64,000 bases of DNA from Pyrrhoderma lamaoense (GCA_002794735.1 NBAZ01000010.1:1-64000), one strand, 5' to 3'. Shown: positions 32,111-45,133, counted from the first letter of the stretch. Notes: generated from the sequence alone by a model not told the origin. Numbers and translations: made by a program.

Positions 32111-34048
32111 TTTCTCATAACGACTTCAAGACCTGAATCAAGCAAATTCAAGCTTAGACGAACAACGAATTAGGTATAATTATTATTTTATGATCCACAC
32201 ACTTTCCTATTACATCATTAATATAATATTTATTTGTGAGAAAACTGAATAGAACGTCTTAAAACAATAATCTTCACTTTTTTCTAGTGATGTACATGTA
32301 GTTAATATTGGCTAAGTCGACCTTTTACTTGGAGAAAAAAATATACAAAACTTCATGCGTAACAATATTGGGTCGATGGAACCTTTGGGCGAACGCTCAG
32401 TGAAGCTCATTTCATGGCAATCTCCTATCGAAGTAAGACCAACTGCATGCTAGAAATTATCGATTACGGAAGGTTTTCTCCGTCAAGGAACACTGAGAAA
32501 CTGATGAAATCTCATGGGCAACGATAGAAACAGGAGCAAGAAGAGCGTTGGTATCTCAATTGTTCAGGCCTTTCGCCCCTGCTGTGCCTTCTCTACTAAC
32601 TACCTAAACCGAGTATCCTATTCTTTTCTGTCTTATTAGAAAGCCTTCTCGCGATGCAAACTCCTATACGGATGTGTCAGTCACAGTGATTTACGTTGTA
32701 CGCAGCTTAGATAACATAATTAAAACTTGCGACTCACTTCAGATTCTCTGTAGAACAAAGAAAACAAGAAGCAGACTACAGCTTCTCTCGACTAAAACAC
32801 GCTAATGCAAACAAAATACCAAGAGAGACTAGATATTTGATCTTCACATTGATGGAAGGAACTGGCTTGAGCCTCACACATGCCTATCTCTCATATAGGT
32901 GGTACTAATGGTACCGATGGTCATGCAACTGCTGGTTCCGTGGGACATGCGACCAATGGATCGGGAGGAGGTAGCATCAGTTTCTAATAATAGCGTAAAC
33001 TAGACCTATTGACCTTCAATCTCTATCATCTTATACCGTCTTATACTGAAAAACTGCGTGATCTTCCGCCAACACAGTGAACAAATAATAATAATTTATT
33101 GTAACGATATCAAGCAAAGTATGAATTAGTATTTGTTGAAGTCATCCATGAGCCTCCAGATACAATTACAAGATCAAGGAGTTAGTACCAAACATATGCG
33201 AGAGAGGTCTTTGCAAAAAGTAAGACCACTTGTAGAGTAGGTCAAGTATATATTAAAATAACTTGCTCTACCAAACAGACATATGGAATATTCGTCCATA
33301 ATTTTGTATTTTCCCTATAATTATACATATGCAACGGCTGAAAAACGCTATAGTAAGCTCTTATCACTCATTAGGACTATTATATTGGAGGCATGCAACG
33401 ATGACATGTGATTATGTTATGATTCCTTATGTTATGCATCTAAAAAACGACAACGTCTTGGGACGCAAATAAGTCCAAATAAAGTGGCAGAGACGATGCT
33501 GAAAATAGCATGGATGGGCCTATTATAGGCCACAGCTTAAGTTAAGTGTCATAGATATGGCCTATGGCATTTACGAGACTTCTGTGAGAGATTGACAGTA
33601 AGCACTAGTATTAATCTTTCAGTTCATACCATATTGACTGTTTGGCACAATATGGTCCAATTCGGACTCTGGTCACTATCTTCGTTACTATGGGAAGCTA
33701 TGTCTTAGAATCCTCTTCACTACTCGTACTAGGGAAAGTAGAAGGCTGGAACGATGCAGCGCCTATGTAAAAAGGGACCACAAAAGGAATAATTTTGAGT
33801 CAATCACGATGCTAATTTTCCTTGTATGCATATTTGTACTGCATTCTCCGTATTGTTACCTTTGACCACAATTGTTCTCTCATATCTCTAGCGCTCTACT
33901 ACTTATCTGCTTTTTCTGTTATTTCCCACACACTAGGTATAAGTATGTAGTGAGCTCACCACAATGCAATTCCACAACATAACTTTCATACCCTCATCTA
34001 CTAACCTTTACACAGTCGCATTTTTTCTTTCCAACATACATCTACACA
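32111..34048. other. intergenic region
   Basis: About 1.9 kb without a long gene. It contains one very short Gly-rich frame (32880-32987, listed separately) and the promoter of the small gene at 34049, including TATAAGTA at 33938-33945. Confidence 0.4.
32880..32987 (+). other. possible tail exon of a third small Gly-rich gene
   Basis: A 35-codon frame, MPISHIGGTNGTDGHATAG onward to a Gly/Ser-rich end, begins with MPI like copy 2 of the small family and is Gly/Thr/Asn-rich. The sequence just inside it, CATATAG followed by GTGGTACT, could instead be a splice acceptor. In that case this would be only the second exon of an eroded paralogue. The similarity is compositional, so it remains tentative. 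Confidence 0.25.
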
Positions 34049-34342
34049 ATGCCTATCAAACAAACCGGAGGAAGATCCTCATTTAAAGTCGGCGGCGCTT
34101 ATAATCAAGTCAATGGGAACCAGTATCAGCATCGCGATAATGGTCAAACCACTACTCATTCCACTAGTACTACTGGAGATATCAATGGTTAGCCCAATCG
34201 CTTCTCAGAGTACAATATCGAATTAACAACATATACTCCTATAGCCGGAAACGGTGATATAAACGATATCACTCAGACAGGAGAAAGTGGACAAGCTACT
34301 GCCGAAGGAGCAGTCCCGGGTGATAACAACACCACACAGTAG
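34049..34342 (+). CDS. small two-exon Gly/Asn-rich protein, copy 2
   Basis: Exons 34049-34187 and 34245-34342 flank a 57-bp intron (donor GTTAGC, acceptor ATAG). In this copy the unspliced frame stops immediately, which confirms splicing. The product is 78 residues: MPIKQTGGRSSFKV, then GGAYNQVNGNQYQH, a Thr/Ser stretch, TGDI, and a Gly/Asp-rich acidic half ending NTTQ. It is homologous to copy 1 (14825-15127) over its whole length, including intron position and the AGACAT(C/T)T sequence after the stop codon. Neither copy has a recognised domain or signal peptide. Copy 2 lies 0.4 kb outside the large inverted repeat. Confidence 0.75.
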
Positions 34343-34762
34343 ACATCTTGTAAGTCATGTTCCTGTCCTTCGTCTTCTCAACTCCACTGAGAGCTTAGCG
34401 ATGTCAAGTTTATAGATATGAGCGCAGTAGTATTTCGAAGACAATATTGGACGGGTGATCCATGGTTTCACTAATGGACTGGGGATGAATTGTATATGAA
34501 AGGCTATTCTATTAGTAGAAAAACACGTATGTACATGTACAAGACTAAAATGTCGACATTCATACAGTAAGCTATCAAATTGGGCTCTTGGACTTGTGAA
34601 TGGGCAAAATGAAATATTGTTCTCTGCAGTGTGCTAATCAGGTTCAAAGATACAACTCGTGTCGTGAGCTCAAGCCAGTGTGCTATTGGAGTATACCAAG
34701 CATGTGATCATATCAAGCCGATTTTGAGAGAACGAATCGTTTTGAGTGTCATATTCTGGCTG
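34343..34762. other. intergenic, left border of the palindrome
   Basis: No gene. Ends where similarity to the right arm begins (GTAGGACCAGC). Confidence 0.4.
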
Positions 34763-37700
34763 ATAAAGCATTGTAGGACCAGCTAAGTGTTTGGCCGGTC
34801 GTAGTGCATTTATAATGCACTTTCTAACTCGCCCGAGAAGTCCATTGCTACTACTCGGTCGCGCGCCTCGTTCATTTCTCTTACTATTTAGCTTCACTTT
34901 CTACTCTTACTCGAGGGTAGGGTTCCCTTATACAACCCCTCGTTTCTGATAGCTTAAACCCTTCGTCCAGTGGCATATAGCCACCTGGACGCCATGCTTT
35001 CCTTATTATCTAACCTTTATCTCGCGTTTTGCTATATAAGCCTCCAGACTTGAGGCCGTAGTTAATCAATCAATTCCCAATCAAATCCTAGCTACTCCTC
35101 TCGGTCGCTAACATTCTACACCCCCCCCGAGTAGCTCTCTACTAGTCTCCTGTACTCTTTATCTACTTCTCTGCTGCTTTATTAGGCTGCCCGGGCGCGC
35201 TTGTAACGCTCTGACCGTACTGCAAGTCGTCCGGGCGGACTGAAATACATACACTTTTACCTCAAACTACAGCCTCGGTCGGGCTCTGTTCTATACGTTC
35301 CTACTACTTTTATTGGTCTGTGAAGTCTCAGCTCGCCTCAAGGTCTCTATCCGTCTCTACGCTCCGGCCGAAGTCGAGTTACTCGCTTTTTAGCCCTCAA
35401 ATCTGAGCTAGAGCATCGTGTCTGGTGTAGGCAAACTCCAAACCCCAAACCCCAAGTCCTCACCACTAAATACGACTCAAAGGTCAAGCCCTGACCTAAA
35501 GTTTAGTTTTCAGCACTCATGCCATCTTCTTATTCATTTCTATTATTATGATACTTCTCCCTTAATCTTAACTTTTTTATCAAATAAAATCAAGTCGAAT
35601 ATCCTTATTTTTTTATGACGATTCATTACAAAATTACCAAGGATTAATCATCTTGATCTTTATATATCAAAGTACTACCATCTACATAATTATACATATT
35701 CTGTTGTTTTACGAAGTATCTCTGGTAGGATTACGTGGTTCACTTATTTCTTTTCTGGTTTCTTTCCTGAAGCACCAGCTAGATTATATTCGTGTCAGCC
35801 AGTTTTCTTGCTTATACAGTGAGAATACAAATCACATACCTGGAGGAGTTTTACCCGGTGTCGAAGCAGTTTTCTTGGCAGCTGCTTTCTTAACTGGCTT
35901 GGCGGCGGCGGCGGCGGCAGCAGCAGCAGAAGAAGAAGAGGAAGAAGAAGCAGCAGCTGTTGTTGACGTAGATGAAGAAGCAGCTCCTCCTTGAGCCCTC
36001 TTTTGAGGCTGGGCAGTAACCTTCGCTGCCGTAGATGCTCCTTGTACTACTGTACCTGTTGCTGGAGGAGCAGCACGGCTTGGGCTTGAGGTTCTGGACC
36101 CTGGGAACAACGGTAGTAAGAATTGTTGCATATGATCCTCGTAATTTTTATAATCTTTCCTGACGATAGCCATGAACGTATTGATTGCATTATCTGGTAG
36201 GTAGTAGTTAACAATTTCCCTGCTTATTTTACCCTTATATTCATCTTCAGTAAACATTTCTCCTGTAAGGCCCACAATATCATCCAAGTCTTTTTGCTTT
36301 TTTCCATCTTGACCTGGTGTACGACCGATAAACCCTGCTACCTTTAATGCTACAAGATGGTGAATAGTTGGATAGCGGATGTGCGATTCAGGATCAAGTA
36401 TGGTATGCCGAAAGAGGGCCGGTTGGAAGATACTTCTTTTGAGTCTGACGTCGGATTTGACTGAGTTTTCTTTATCTTTTGTAAGATAAGTAGCAGTCAT
36501 CTTATTTGGATCATTTTCATTCGGAGAGAAATAGAAATGAGCATATTTAGGGGGTTGTTTAAGAATTCTGAATGCTTGCTCATGAGCATTGATATCAAGA
36601 TCCTATTATAAGTAGGCGAGCCAGCATAAGTTATTTATTCGGGTTTATTATACAAACTGCATTACCTTTGTTGGTCGAGGATTATCTCTAAGATAAATAT
36701 TTCTTGCTGCACCTCCTATAAGGACACCATGGTTTCCATTATCAAAGATCTCAGCAAACATGGTCTTTGCAGCAGTATACAAACGGGGACCGAGTGCTTG
36801 CTTCAGATTCTTTGACATTGTTTACTGATAGTTACTTGTAAATATAGGAGTTACTAGAGGAGAATGTGGGATTGCTTGAGGAAAAACTGGTTGTGTGATT
36901 ATGAAGACGTTGTGAGTTTACAATATTTATACTGTCTGGAGAGCAGGAAGAACCTGAGGTTGCGTTTGCGGTTATGGGTAGTTCCTCACGACAAAAGAGT
37001 AATGTTAGCAAAGAGCTAGTCAATAACGTTGAGCACTCGCTCTCGATGTCGGTTTCAGCTTGCTGTGATGAAAATAGTTCCGCAATGATACACAAAGCAA
37101 CAGCACTGAGTTTTGCTATAACGGACAACGGTCCAACTACTTAGGGTAACAAATGTATATAACATTGCAAACCAGGTCGTTAAACAGTTGATATGTTCGG
37201 TAAAATATAAGACTAAAAATAAAATACTATGCAAGCAGTTTGCTTCGCGGAGTAGTTTGTATATCGCTTATAGTAGTGGCATAAACGGTATGTCGTAGCT
37301 TACAAAATAAAACAGATTCTATGTATTGATGGGATTAAGGTGGGTGTTTTTACCCTTCTTCGTCTTGGGAAGATGCTACAATCATTATTCCACCTATTTT
37401 AGAAAATCATTTTTGACATATTTCTCTGAAGTAAAATTGAGAAAAACAAACAAGAACAATGATGTCTTTGCAAACAAAACGGATAGGCCAAAGGAGACTT
37501 CTAGGGGAGGTGGCCTCAGCTGAGGGGGGGACTCGCAGCAAAACATGTACCTTCATTAGTATCGGCCACCGTCATTATCTATTATCTTAGGTCCCTGCGG
37601 AAGCAATTGATCGTTAGCTGCTTCATAACAACCTATTGCTCAATAACATGATAACAGATTCTATCTATATCCGAATTCTCAATGTCAAAGTGAAGGTGGG

Positions 37701-37986
37701 TAATATTACTTTTTTCTAAAAGTCGGAATAAATGTTGTTGTCCTAGTAGCAACTCAAACGGAACAAATCAAATTGGGGTTCTTTAACGCTGGTTGGAGTT
37801 AGATAAAGCATACATTCTGACTTCCTCACGTCACACTAGATCCTATCACACATCTATATACTCTCTTATGAGCAGAGGTCAGTAAAATGAGCGACTGGGA
37901 CATGCCCAAAGAAGCCTTCCGGAAAATCAAGTGACCGGTTGAAACACTTGACACAGATAAACTGATAGAAGAACATTGATGCATAT
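34763..37986. repeat. left arm of the ~11.3-kb inverted repeat
   Basis: Pairs in inverted orientation with 42892-46106. The core (about 35211-37986) gives constant coordinate sums (80877, then 80878) and identical translated frames on both arms, so it looks near identical. The one difference noticed is a G run of 7 (37524-37530) against a C run of 6 (43348-43353). The outer ~450 bp (34763-35210) are clearly homologous but diverged and begin with GTAGGACCAGC and a hairpin AGTGCATT-TAT-AATGCACT. The arm holds a full nucleotidyltransferase gene. Confidence 0.93.
35744..36818 (-). CDS. nucleotidyltransferase-fold protein, left-arm copy
   Basis: Mirror image of the gene at 44059-45133. Exons 36666-36818, 35840-36602 and 35744-35778 give 316 residues identical to the right copy as far as the frames show. 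The N-terminus has the nucleotidyltransferase-superfamily signature: IGGAARNIYL (Gly-Gly helix) followed by KDLDIN, the catalytic D-x-D. A later acidic position, KSDVRL, is a candidate third metal ligand. The middle is helical, and the C-terminus is a Ser/Ala homopolymer tract followed by a Lys-rich tail (PVKKAAAKK, ending KKPEKK) suited to nucleic-acid binding. The substrate is unknown; the family ranges from poly(A)- and CCA-adding enzymes to bacterial MNT-type antitoxin/toxin proteins. Confidence 0.8.
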
Positions 37987-39082
37987 TGAATTTTTGTTCA
38001 GTTTGTTTGCAAACCGGCAAAGAAGATGCTAGGATTCTTCAAGAAGCTGGGACAGCTAAGCGAAATTGCTATGTCAAGTGCAAATTGGGATAAGGTAGTT
38101 GCGGACTGTCAAGCCTGAGAGTGCTAAGTACTAAGCATATTGGCATATCTTGCGTCATTCAGATTGCCCTATCTGACTACCGGTCGGACATGAGTATAGG
38201 CAGGATAGAGTAAAAGAGACTTATAGGAGATACTTTAAAACACTACACGCGATGCTTGGTAATACATACTATCTTCGTGATTTCTTATGCTACAGCAGAA
38301 GCATAGATGGCCATAATGATGGTGGCAATGTTTTCAGTCACGATGGGTAGGAGGGGAAGGCAGAAACTAAGATGTAGTAGGGTCTCATAACTTATGTATC
38401 ACACGTCCATTAAGCACAATAAATCAGTTAAAGATTTAATCATACTTACGATAGGAAAGAAAGACATGACCATTACTGCAACCAGTAGCACACCTCCGGA
38501 GTGGCTTGCTTTTATTTTCAGTGTAGTATAATACTTATACGTTTCTAGCCGGAGTTCAAAATCTGTAGGCCTTTGTCTTCTAGGTTTCTCTTAAGAAAGA
38601 ATTCCCTCGCCTAGAGTCTCGGCAAATTCCCAGCCCATACCTGTGCATCTACATATACTAATATAGATGCGCACCCTGGACATATACTCTTTCTAGATAT
38701 CTATAAGGTGATTCTAAACTTTCGAAATATGATCCTGTCGACTACCATTGTTTTCAGCGCCCATAAAAATGTCTACCTCTTTCATCCTCATATATATTGT
38801 GAAAAAAAAATTGCACGGAGGTTGCTCCTCTCAAGTCGGAGCTTGAAAGATTTTGGAACGAATGACATTATTCTAATTGTTTGATACTTAAATCAATGAT
38901 GTAAGAGATTACATAGATATCATTCAGATCAGTCATTGATAGACACATTGACAGCCAGCGTTTGTTTCGGGATAATCTAAGAAAGATACTCTCACACCCT
39001 TTGAACAGGCTGAAGTGTTATACAGATCATGTCAGATGTCGTGTCTCTTTTTACGCGACATTTACTTCTAAAAAGCGTGTAA
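37987..39082. other. left part of the palindrome loop, no gene called
   Basis: About 1.1 kb between the left arm and the glutaminase gene. A 30-codon frame at about 38029 (MLGFFKKLGQLSEIAMSSA) is too short to support. It also contains the glutaminase promoter. Confidence 0.35.
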
Positions 39083-42000
39083 ATGTTTTCTATATATCTC
39101 GTTCCCTTGGTAGTACTTTGTGGGCTACTTACTAGTTCCAGTGCTCAAGAATGGACGACATACCCATTTCATCCGCCAGCACTTCCATTAGCTGTAAAAT
39201 CCCCATCTGTCAACATATGGTGTCCTCAAGGAAGTTATTACACACAGGCAAGTCAACAGTGGCCTCAAACATCTTCTATGAATGTAAGCAAGATACGGTT
39301 GCTCATATATTAGCATACTCTTGATAGTAATTATCATTTTGTCATTACATATAGATAACAGGATGGAACGCAAACGTCAGAGTCGATGGAAAGGCATTTG
39401 TACTACTGGGGTCTCCTCCTAACTTGGATACTACATACTTTGCACATGCAAATCAAACAAGTGTTTTATTTACTCCGACACGTACTTCATATCTTTTTCA
39501 GGCTGGCCCTGTAGATGTGAACATGACGTTACTTAGCCCAATTGAGGTATGATTTGACTTGAATATACCTGTATATGAGTTATATAGAGTATGTTGATTG
39601 ATTATTATAATGGCATATATAGGCACAGAATATAACACGGCTATCAACACCGTTCATCTATATGTACTTCACAGCCACTCCGAATGATAATGATGTGCAT
39701 GATGTACAATTTTACGTGGATCAGGCTGGAGGTAAGAATGAACAACAGCTTTACTTCTATCTCTGATTTTTCTAATTTGTGTTTTGAAATATAGAATGGA
39801 TTAGCGGAGATTATAGCTTGAATAGCAATATTGCAAGCATTGTCAATCCCGACTTTATATATCTGGAGATGAGCCTTCAATCACCTCGGAAATTCAATGA
39901 ACTGAGTGACCGTCTTATGGATGGAAAGTTATATCACTGCATGAAAATGGTATTATATCGTATTTCTCTTAGTTTTCTTGAATATTTTCATGAGAATGAA
40001 ATCGTGGTTTGTAGCGACAGGGAATCTCTTGGGCAATAGATAATGCGGACGTTTCGCGCAACATGTTCGGGAATGGTACGGGCTTACAAAATAATACGGA
40101 TAAATTAAGTCATCCCATTGAAAGGTATATTAAAACGCATAAACCTCTTTAAATGGGACAGAGTTGACAGATGTTCTCGTACAGCCCTTGGGACACGCTC
40201 GGTATCTCTGTAGATATTGGAAGCATACGTCCCGGAGAGGAGAGTGATGTCGTCGTCCATGCGATCGGGGTTGTGCGAAATCCTGCAATTCAATTAATGA
40301 ACAAAGATTTTCAATTAGAGAATCGAAAGCCTTATTACTGGGCCCAATACTCCAGATTTCAGGATATCGTATGTTATCGATTTACTATACTCTTTCTCCT
40401 CGAGCAGTTGATTGAATGTCACTAGATTGAAGATGTGCTTAATAGTTTTGATGCTATTCTAGAAGCATCCATTGGTTTTGATAATAAGTTACTTGCCGAT
40501 GCAAATAATATCTCCAGTGAATATGCCGGCATTGTATCCCTGGCTACTCGTCAAGCGATGAATGCTATCGAATATGTGTATGATGATGATTCTAACAGTA
40601 TTATGGCATTCTTAAACAACACAGGAAGAATAGGGTCTGGACAGTAAGATATCAATATCTTTTCTTCATTTTTGGGTTTGAAAACTTTCACCACTCTTTA
40701 GGCTTAATGCTGTAGATGTGATTTACTCAGCAATGCCTATTTATATCTACTTAAACCCGAATATTACTGGATACTTATTGAAGCCCCTGTTGGAGCTTCA
40801 GAGTAACGCACAAGGTGTAACTAATACAAAAGACTACGCTGCGGTGGACCTCGGTAAGGCAACTTATAGCTCATCTACAACACACTCCGATCAACCATGA
40901 CTCCAGGTACTTTCCCCAATGCCACTGGTGTTGTAAATGATGTGCCTAATGAAGGGATTGAGCGTGAGCTTGTTAATATCTCTATAGATCAATTGACACG
41001 ACAGGGTTAAATATCTTCATTTTTAGAGTCCGCAAACATGATTATACTATGTTTAGTTCATGCAAAAACATCTGGCGATGGTCGTCTTCTAACTCAATAT
41101 GTAGACATCATTTCTCATCCTCGCGCTTACTATAGCTGATAACACTCTATCTCAATAACTCCTAAAGTACGATCTGTTGAAAAAATGGGGAAACTATCTA
41201 GTTGATAATGTTATGTCTACCAAGTCTACAGGCCAGTAAGTGGCATTTTTTATTATTTTCACCATTTGCTCATGGTAGCTCACATATAATAATTATATGA
41301 CTGCTTAGAAGCTCATCACTATCGGATGGAGTTAGTATCACGAATCAAACCAATCTTATGCTAAAAGGTGTAATTGGGATACAAGCAATGAGTGAGATCA
41401 GCTCTCTTGTTGGTCAAAGCTCCGATGCGGATCAATTCAAGGTACTTTCACCTCATTAAGAAACGTCTATAAGCTCTTTTGCCCTTACTAGTATACTATA
41501 CTTAGAGTTCCGCTGATGAATACTACCGTACTTGGGAATCCATGGCAGTAACAAACGAAAACATTGTTCTTGCTCCAGAAGGGACCGGCTCTGGACTTAT
41601 ATATAATCTCTATGCTGACAAGATTCTAGATCTAAACTTGGTTAAACCATCGGTAAGCATACGAGCTGTAGCTACTTAAGAATTGGTATAGATCTTACTA
41701 AAATTAATGAAAAATGTAGATATACGAGCTTCAAACATCATTTTATAGGTCAAAAGGTTGGCCCATTACCCTCTATCCCCTAAGTTATGATTTTAAGCAA
41801 GAACTATCTAACTGATATTAACAGCTGAGAGCGGATATGGCATACCCATAGACTATTCCGATGTTACCACTTCGAGAACAGGTAACCTTCCTAAATACTC
41901 CTCTCTCATATGGGCTTTATTGATTTATTATAAATGTGAACTAACTACATTGATTCTTAATTCCTCCATTCAGATTGGATGTTATTCGCAGCCTCCGCAG

Positions 42001-42833
42001 CATCAGATCCATCTGTTCGGAATGCAATGATTTCGCAAGTATATCAGTATGCGGCGTCCAACTCGACAAATATACCATTTCCTGTCGTATACAATCCAGA
42101 GTCCGGATCAATGCTTTCTGGAATCGATAGTCCGGCTCAGGGTGCACTTTTTGCTCCCCTGGCATTAAAGTAATGCAATATAAATATCCCATAAGACATC
42201 ACAACAAGTATATTGAACTCCTTTTTTAGTGTCGAGAAGAAAGTTGTGACTGTTTCCCCAGTCGTTCCCGATTCTGGCTCTTCTTCTGGTGATGGCAGTA
42301 GAAAACATCAATCGACTGGAGTAATTGTTGGCTCTATTGTTGCTGCGGTAACTTTGATTGTCATACTTGTATTCTGCGTCTTTCTATTTCGCCGATGGAG
42401 GAGGAATGAACCTCTGGGAATGTATAATAGAGGTATATTGGACAGAATGAGACATAAAAACCCAGTGGTTACCGAAGTCAGTCCTATGCTCCAATTAACC
42501 CATTCAAGTAACAGATGGAGAGAAAATCATCCAGGGAGCATGGGACCTTCTGCCGAGAATAATGTATATAATGATATTGTACCTATTCCTTTCTCTACCC
42601 TTGTAACTCAGGCTACAGAAATCCCGACTCACGTAAGTGGCAAAGTTGCCACAGGCAATGACCCTCAGAACATATCTACACTCGGAGCATCGTCTCCTAG
42701 GGACCAATACGAACGTGCTAACGGAGAGGAAGTTCTTAGGGAGGTTAACAACTTGCGAATGGAGATTGAAAGGTTGAGGGAGGAGGGTGCGCGTCAAAAT
42801 TTGCCTCCACCCTCATACTACTCGGAGCGATAA
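39083..42833 (+). CDS. gtaA: glutaminase A (GtaA) family, secreted and membrane-anchored
   Basis: Seventeen exons splice to an open 890-residue frame: 39083-39283, 39355-39546, 39623-39731, 39795-39949, 40021-40124, 40185-40368, 40426-40643, 40702-40853, 40907-40963, 41027-41100, 41168-41235, 41309-41441, 41506-41652, 41720-41748, 41832-41881, 41974-42169, 42230-42833. It starts with a signal peptide (MFSIYLVPLVVLCGLLTSSS). Family marks of fungal GtaA (DUF5127, DUF4965 and DUF1793 regions) follow: LPLAVKSPSVNIW, GWNANVRVDGKAF, VDVIYSAMPIYIYLNP, TNLMLKGVIGIQAM and GLIYNLYADKILDLNLV. GtaA enzymes deamidate extracellular glutamine. Beyond the ~700-residue enzyme there is a Ser-rich stalk, one transmembrane helix (GVIVGSIVAAVTLIVILVF) and a cytoplasmic tail with a coiled coil, so it is probably cell-surface bound. 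The gene fills the palindrome loop and is intact. Confidence 0.92.
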
Positions 42834-44058
42834 GCATTACTCCCTTTTTTGTTGTGTTTCACTTCGGTAGAAGCTAGTATATTACTGTTCGATATGCATC
42901 AATGTTCTTCTATCAGTTTATCTGTGTCAAGTGTTTCAACCGGTCACTTGATTTTCCGGAAGGCTTCTTTGGGCATGTCCCAGTCGCTCATTTTACTGAC
43001 CTCTGCTCATAAGAGAGTATATAGATGTGTGATAGGATCTAGTGTGACGTGAGGAAGTCAGAATGTATGCTTTATCTAACTCCAACCAGCGTTAAAGAAC
43101 CCCAATTTGATTTGTTCCGTTTGAGTTGCTACTAGGACAACAACATTTATTCCGACTTTTAGAAAAAAGTAATATTACCCACCTTCACTTTGACATTGAG
43201 AATTCGGATATAGATAGAATCTGTTATCATGTTATTGAGCAATAGGTTGTTATGAAGCAGCTAACGATCAATTGCTTCCGCAGGGACCTAAGATAATAGA
43301 TAATGACGGTGGCCGATACTAATGAAGGTACATGTTTTGCTGCGAGTCCCCCCTCAGCTGAGGCCACCTCCCCTAGAAGTCTCCTTTGGCCTATCCGTTT
43401 TGTTTGCAAAGACATCATTGTTCTTGTTTGTTTTTCTCAATTTTACTTCAGAGAAATATGTCAAAAATGATTTTCTAAAATAGGTGGAATAATGATTGTA
43501 GCATCTTCCCAAGACGAAGAAGGGTAAAAACACCCACCTTAATCCCATCAATACATAGAATCTGTTTTATTTTGTAAGCTACGACATACCGTTTATGCCA
43601 CTACTATAAGCGATATACAAACTACTCCGCGAAGCAAACTGCTTGCATAGTATTTTATTTTTAGTCTTATATTTTACCGAACATATCAACTGTTTAACGA
43701 CCTGGTTTGCAATGTTATATACATTTGTTACCCTAAGTAGTTGGACCGTTGTCCGTTATAGCAAAACTCAGTGCTGTTGCTTTGTGTATCATTGCGGAAC
43801 TATTTTCATCACAGCAAGCTGAAACCGACATCGAGAGCGAGTGCTCAACGTTATTGACTAGCTCTTTGCTAACATTACTCTTTTGTCGTGAGGAACTACC
43901 CATAACCGCAAACGCAACCTCAGGTTCTTCCTGCTCTCCAGACAGTATAAATATTGTAAACTCACAACGTCTTCATAATCACACAACCAGTTTTTCCTCA
44001 AGCAATCCCACATTCTCCTCTAGTAACTCCTATATTTACAAGTAACTATCAGTAAACA

Positions 44059-45133
44059 ATGTCAAAGAATCTGAAGCAAGCACTCGGTCCCCGTTTGTAT
44101 ACTGCTGCAAAGACCATGTTTGCTGAGATCTTTGATAATGGAAACCATGGTGTCCTTATAGGAGGTGCAGCAAGAAATATTTATCTTAGAGATAATCCTC
44201 GACCAACAAAGGTAATGCAGTTTGTATAATAAACCCGAATAAATAACTTATGCTGGCTCGCCTACTTATAATAGGATCTTGATATCAATGCTCATGAGCA
44301 AGCATTCAGAATTCTTAAACAACCCCCTAAATATGCTCATTTCTATTTCTCTCCGAATGAAAATGATCCAAATAAGATGACTGCTACTTATCTTACAAAA
44401 GATAAAGAAAACTCAGTCAAATCCGACGTCAGACTCAAAAGAAGTATCTTCCAACCGGCCCTCTTTCGGCATACCATACTTGATCCTGAATCGCACATCC
44501 GCTATCCAACTATTCACCATCTTGTAGCATTAAAGGTAGCAGGGTTTATCGGTCGTACACCAGGTCAAGATGGAAAAAAGCAAAAAGACTTGGATGATAT
44601 TGTGGGCCTTACAGGAGAAATGTTTACTGAAGATGAATATAAGGGTAAAATAAGCAGGGAAATTGTTAACTACTACCTACCAGATAATGCAATCAATACG
44701 TTCATGGCTATCGTCAGGAAAGATTATAAAAATTACGAGGATCATATGCAACAATTCTTACTACCGTTGTTCCCAGGGTCCAGAACCTCAAGCCCAAGCC
44801 GTGCTGCTCCTCCAGCAACAGGTACAGTAGTACAAGGAGCATCTACGGCAGCGAAGGTTACTGCCCAGCCTCAAAAGAGGGCTCAAGGAGGAGCTGCTTC
44901 TTCATCTACGTCAACAACAGCTGCTGCTTCTTCTTCCTCTTCTTCTTCTGCTGCTGCTGCCGCCGCCGCCGCCGCCAAGCCAGTTAAGAAAGCAGCTGCC
45001 AAGAAAACTGCTTCGACACCGGGTAAAACTCCTCCAGGTATGTGATTTGTATTCTCACTGTATAAGCAAGAAAACTGGCTGACACGAATATAATCTAGCT
45101 GGTGCTTCAGGAAAGAAACCAGAAAAGAAATAA
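44059..45133 (+). CDS. nucleotidyltransferase-fold protein, right-arm copy
   Basis: Exons 44059-44211, 44275-45037 and 45099-45133 (introns of 63 and 61 bp, GTAATG/AATAG and GTATGT/TCTAG) encode 316 residues. The G-G-x-A ... D-L-D signature (residues about 34-54) places it in the DNA polymerase beta-like nucleotidyltransferase superfamily. The segment from KSDVRLKRSIFQPALF to KVAGFIGRTPGQDGKKQKDLDD resembles the helical domain that follows the catalytic sheet in such proteins, and its last Lys/Asp-rich part (KDLDDIVGLTG) is a common second motif in stand-alone nucleotidyltransferases. Both arms keep intact copies, so either may be expressed, with convergent ends pointing out of the palindrome. 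Confidence 0.82.
44930..44976 (+). repeat. trinucleotide repeat coding Ser/Ala tract
   Basis: Runs of TCT/TTC, GCT and GCC triplets encode a poly-Ser then poly-Ala tract in the nucleotidyltransferase C-terminus. The same tract is at about 35901-35947 in the left arm with equal length. Confidence 0.8.

Noticed and set aside
35440..35470. AAACCCC-like repeat as telomeric sequence
   Set aside because: Only two or three imperfect units (CCAAACCCCAAACCCCAAG) inside the arm; far too short for an interstitial telomere.
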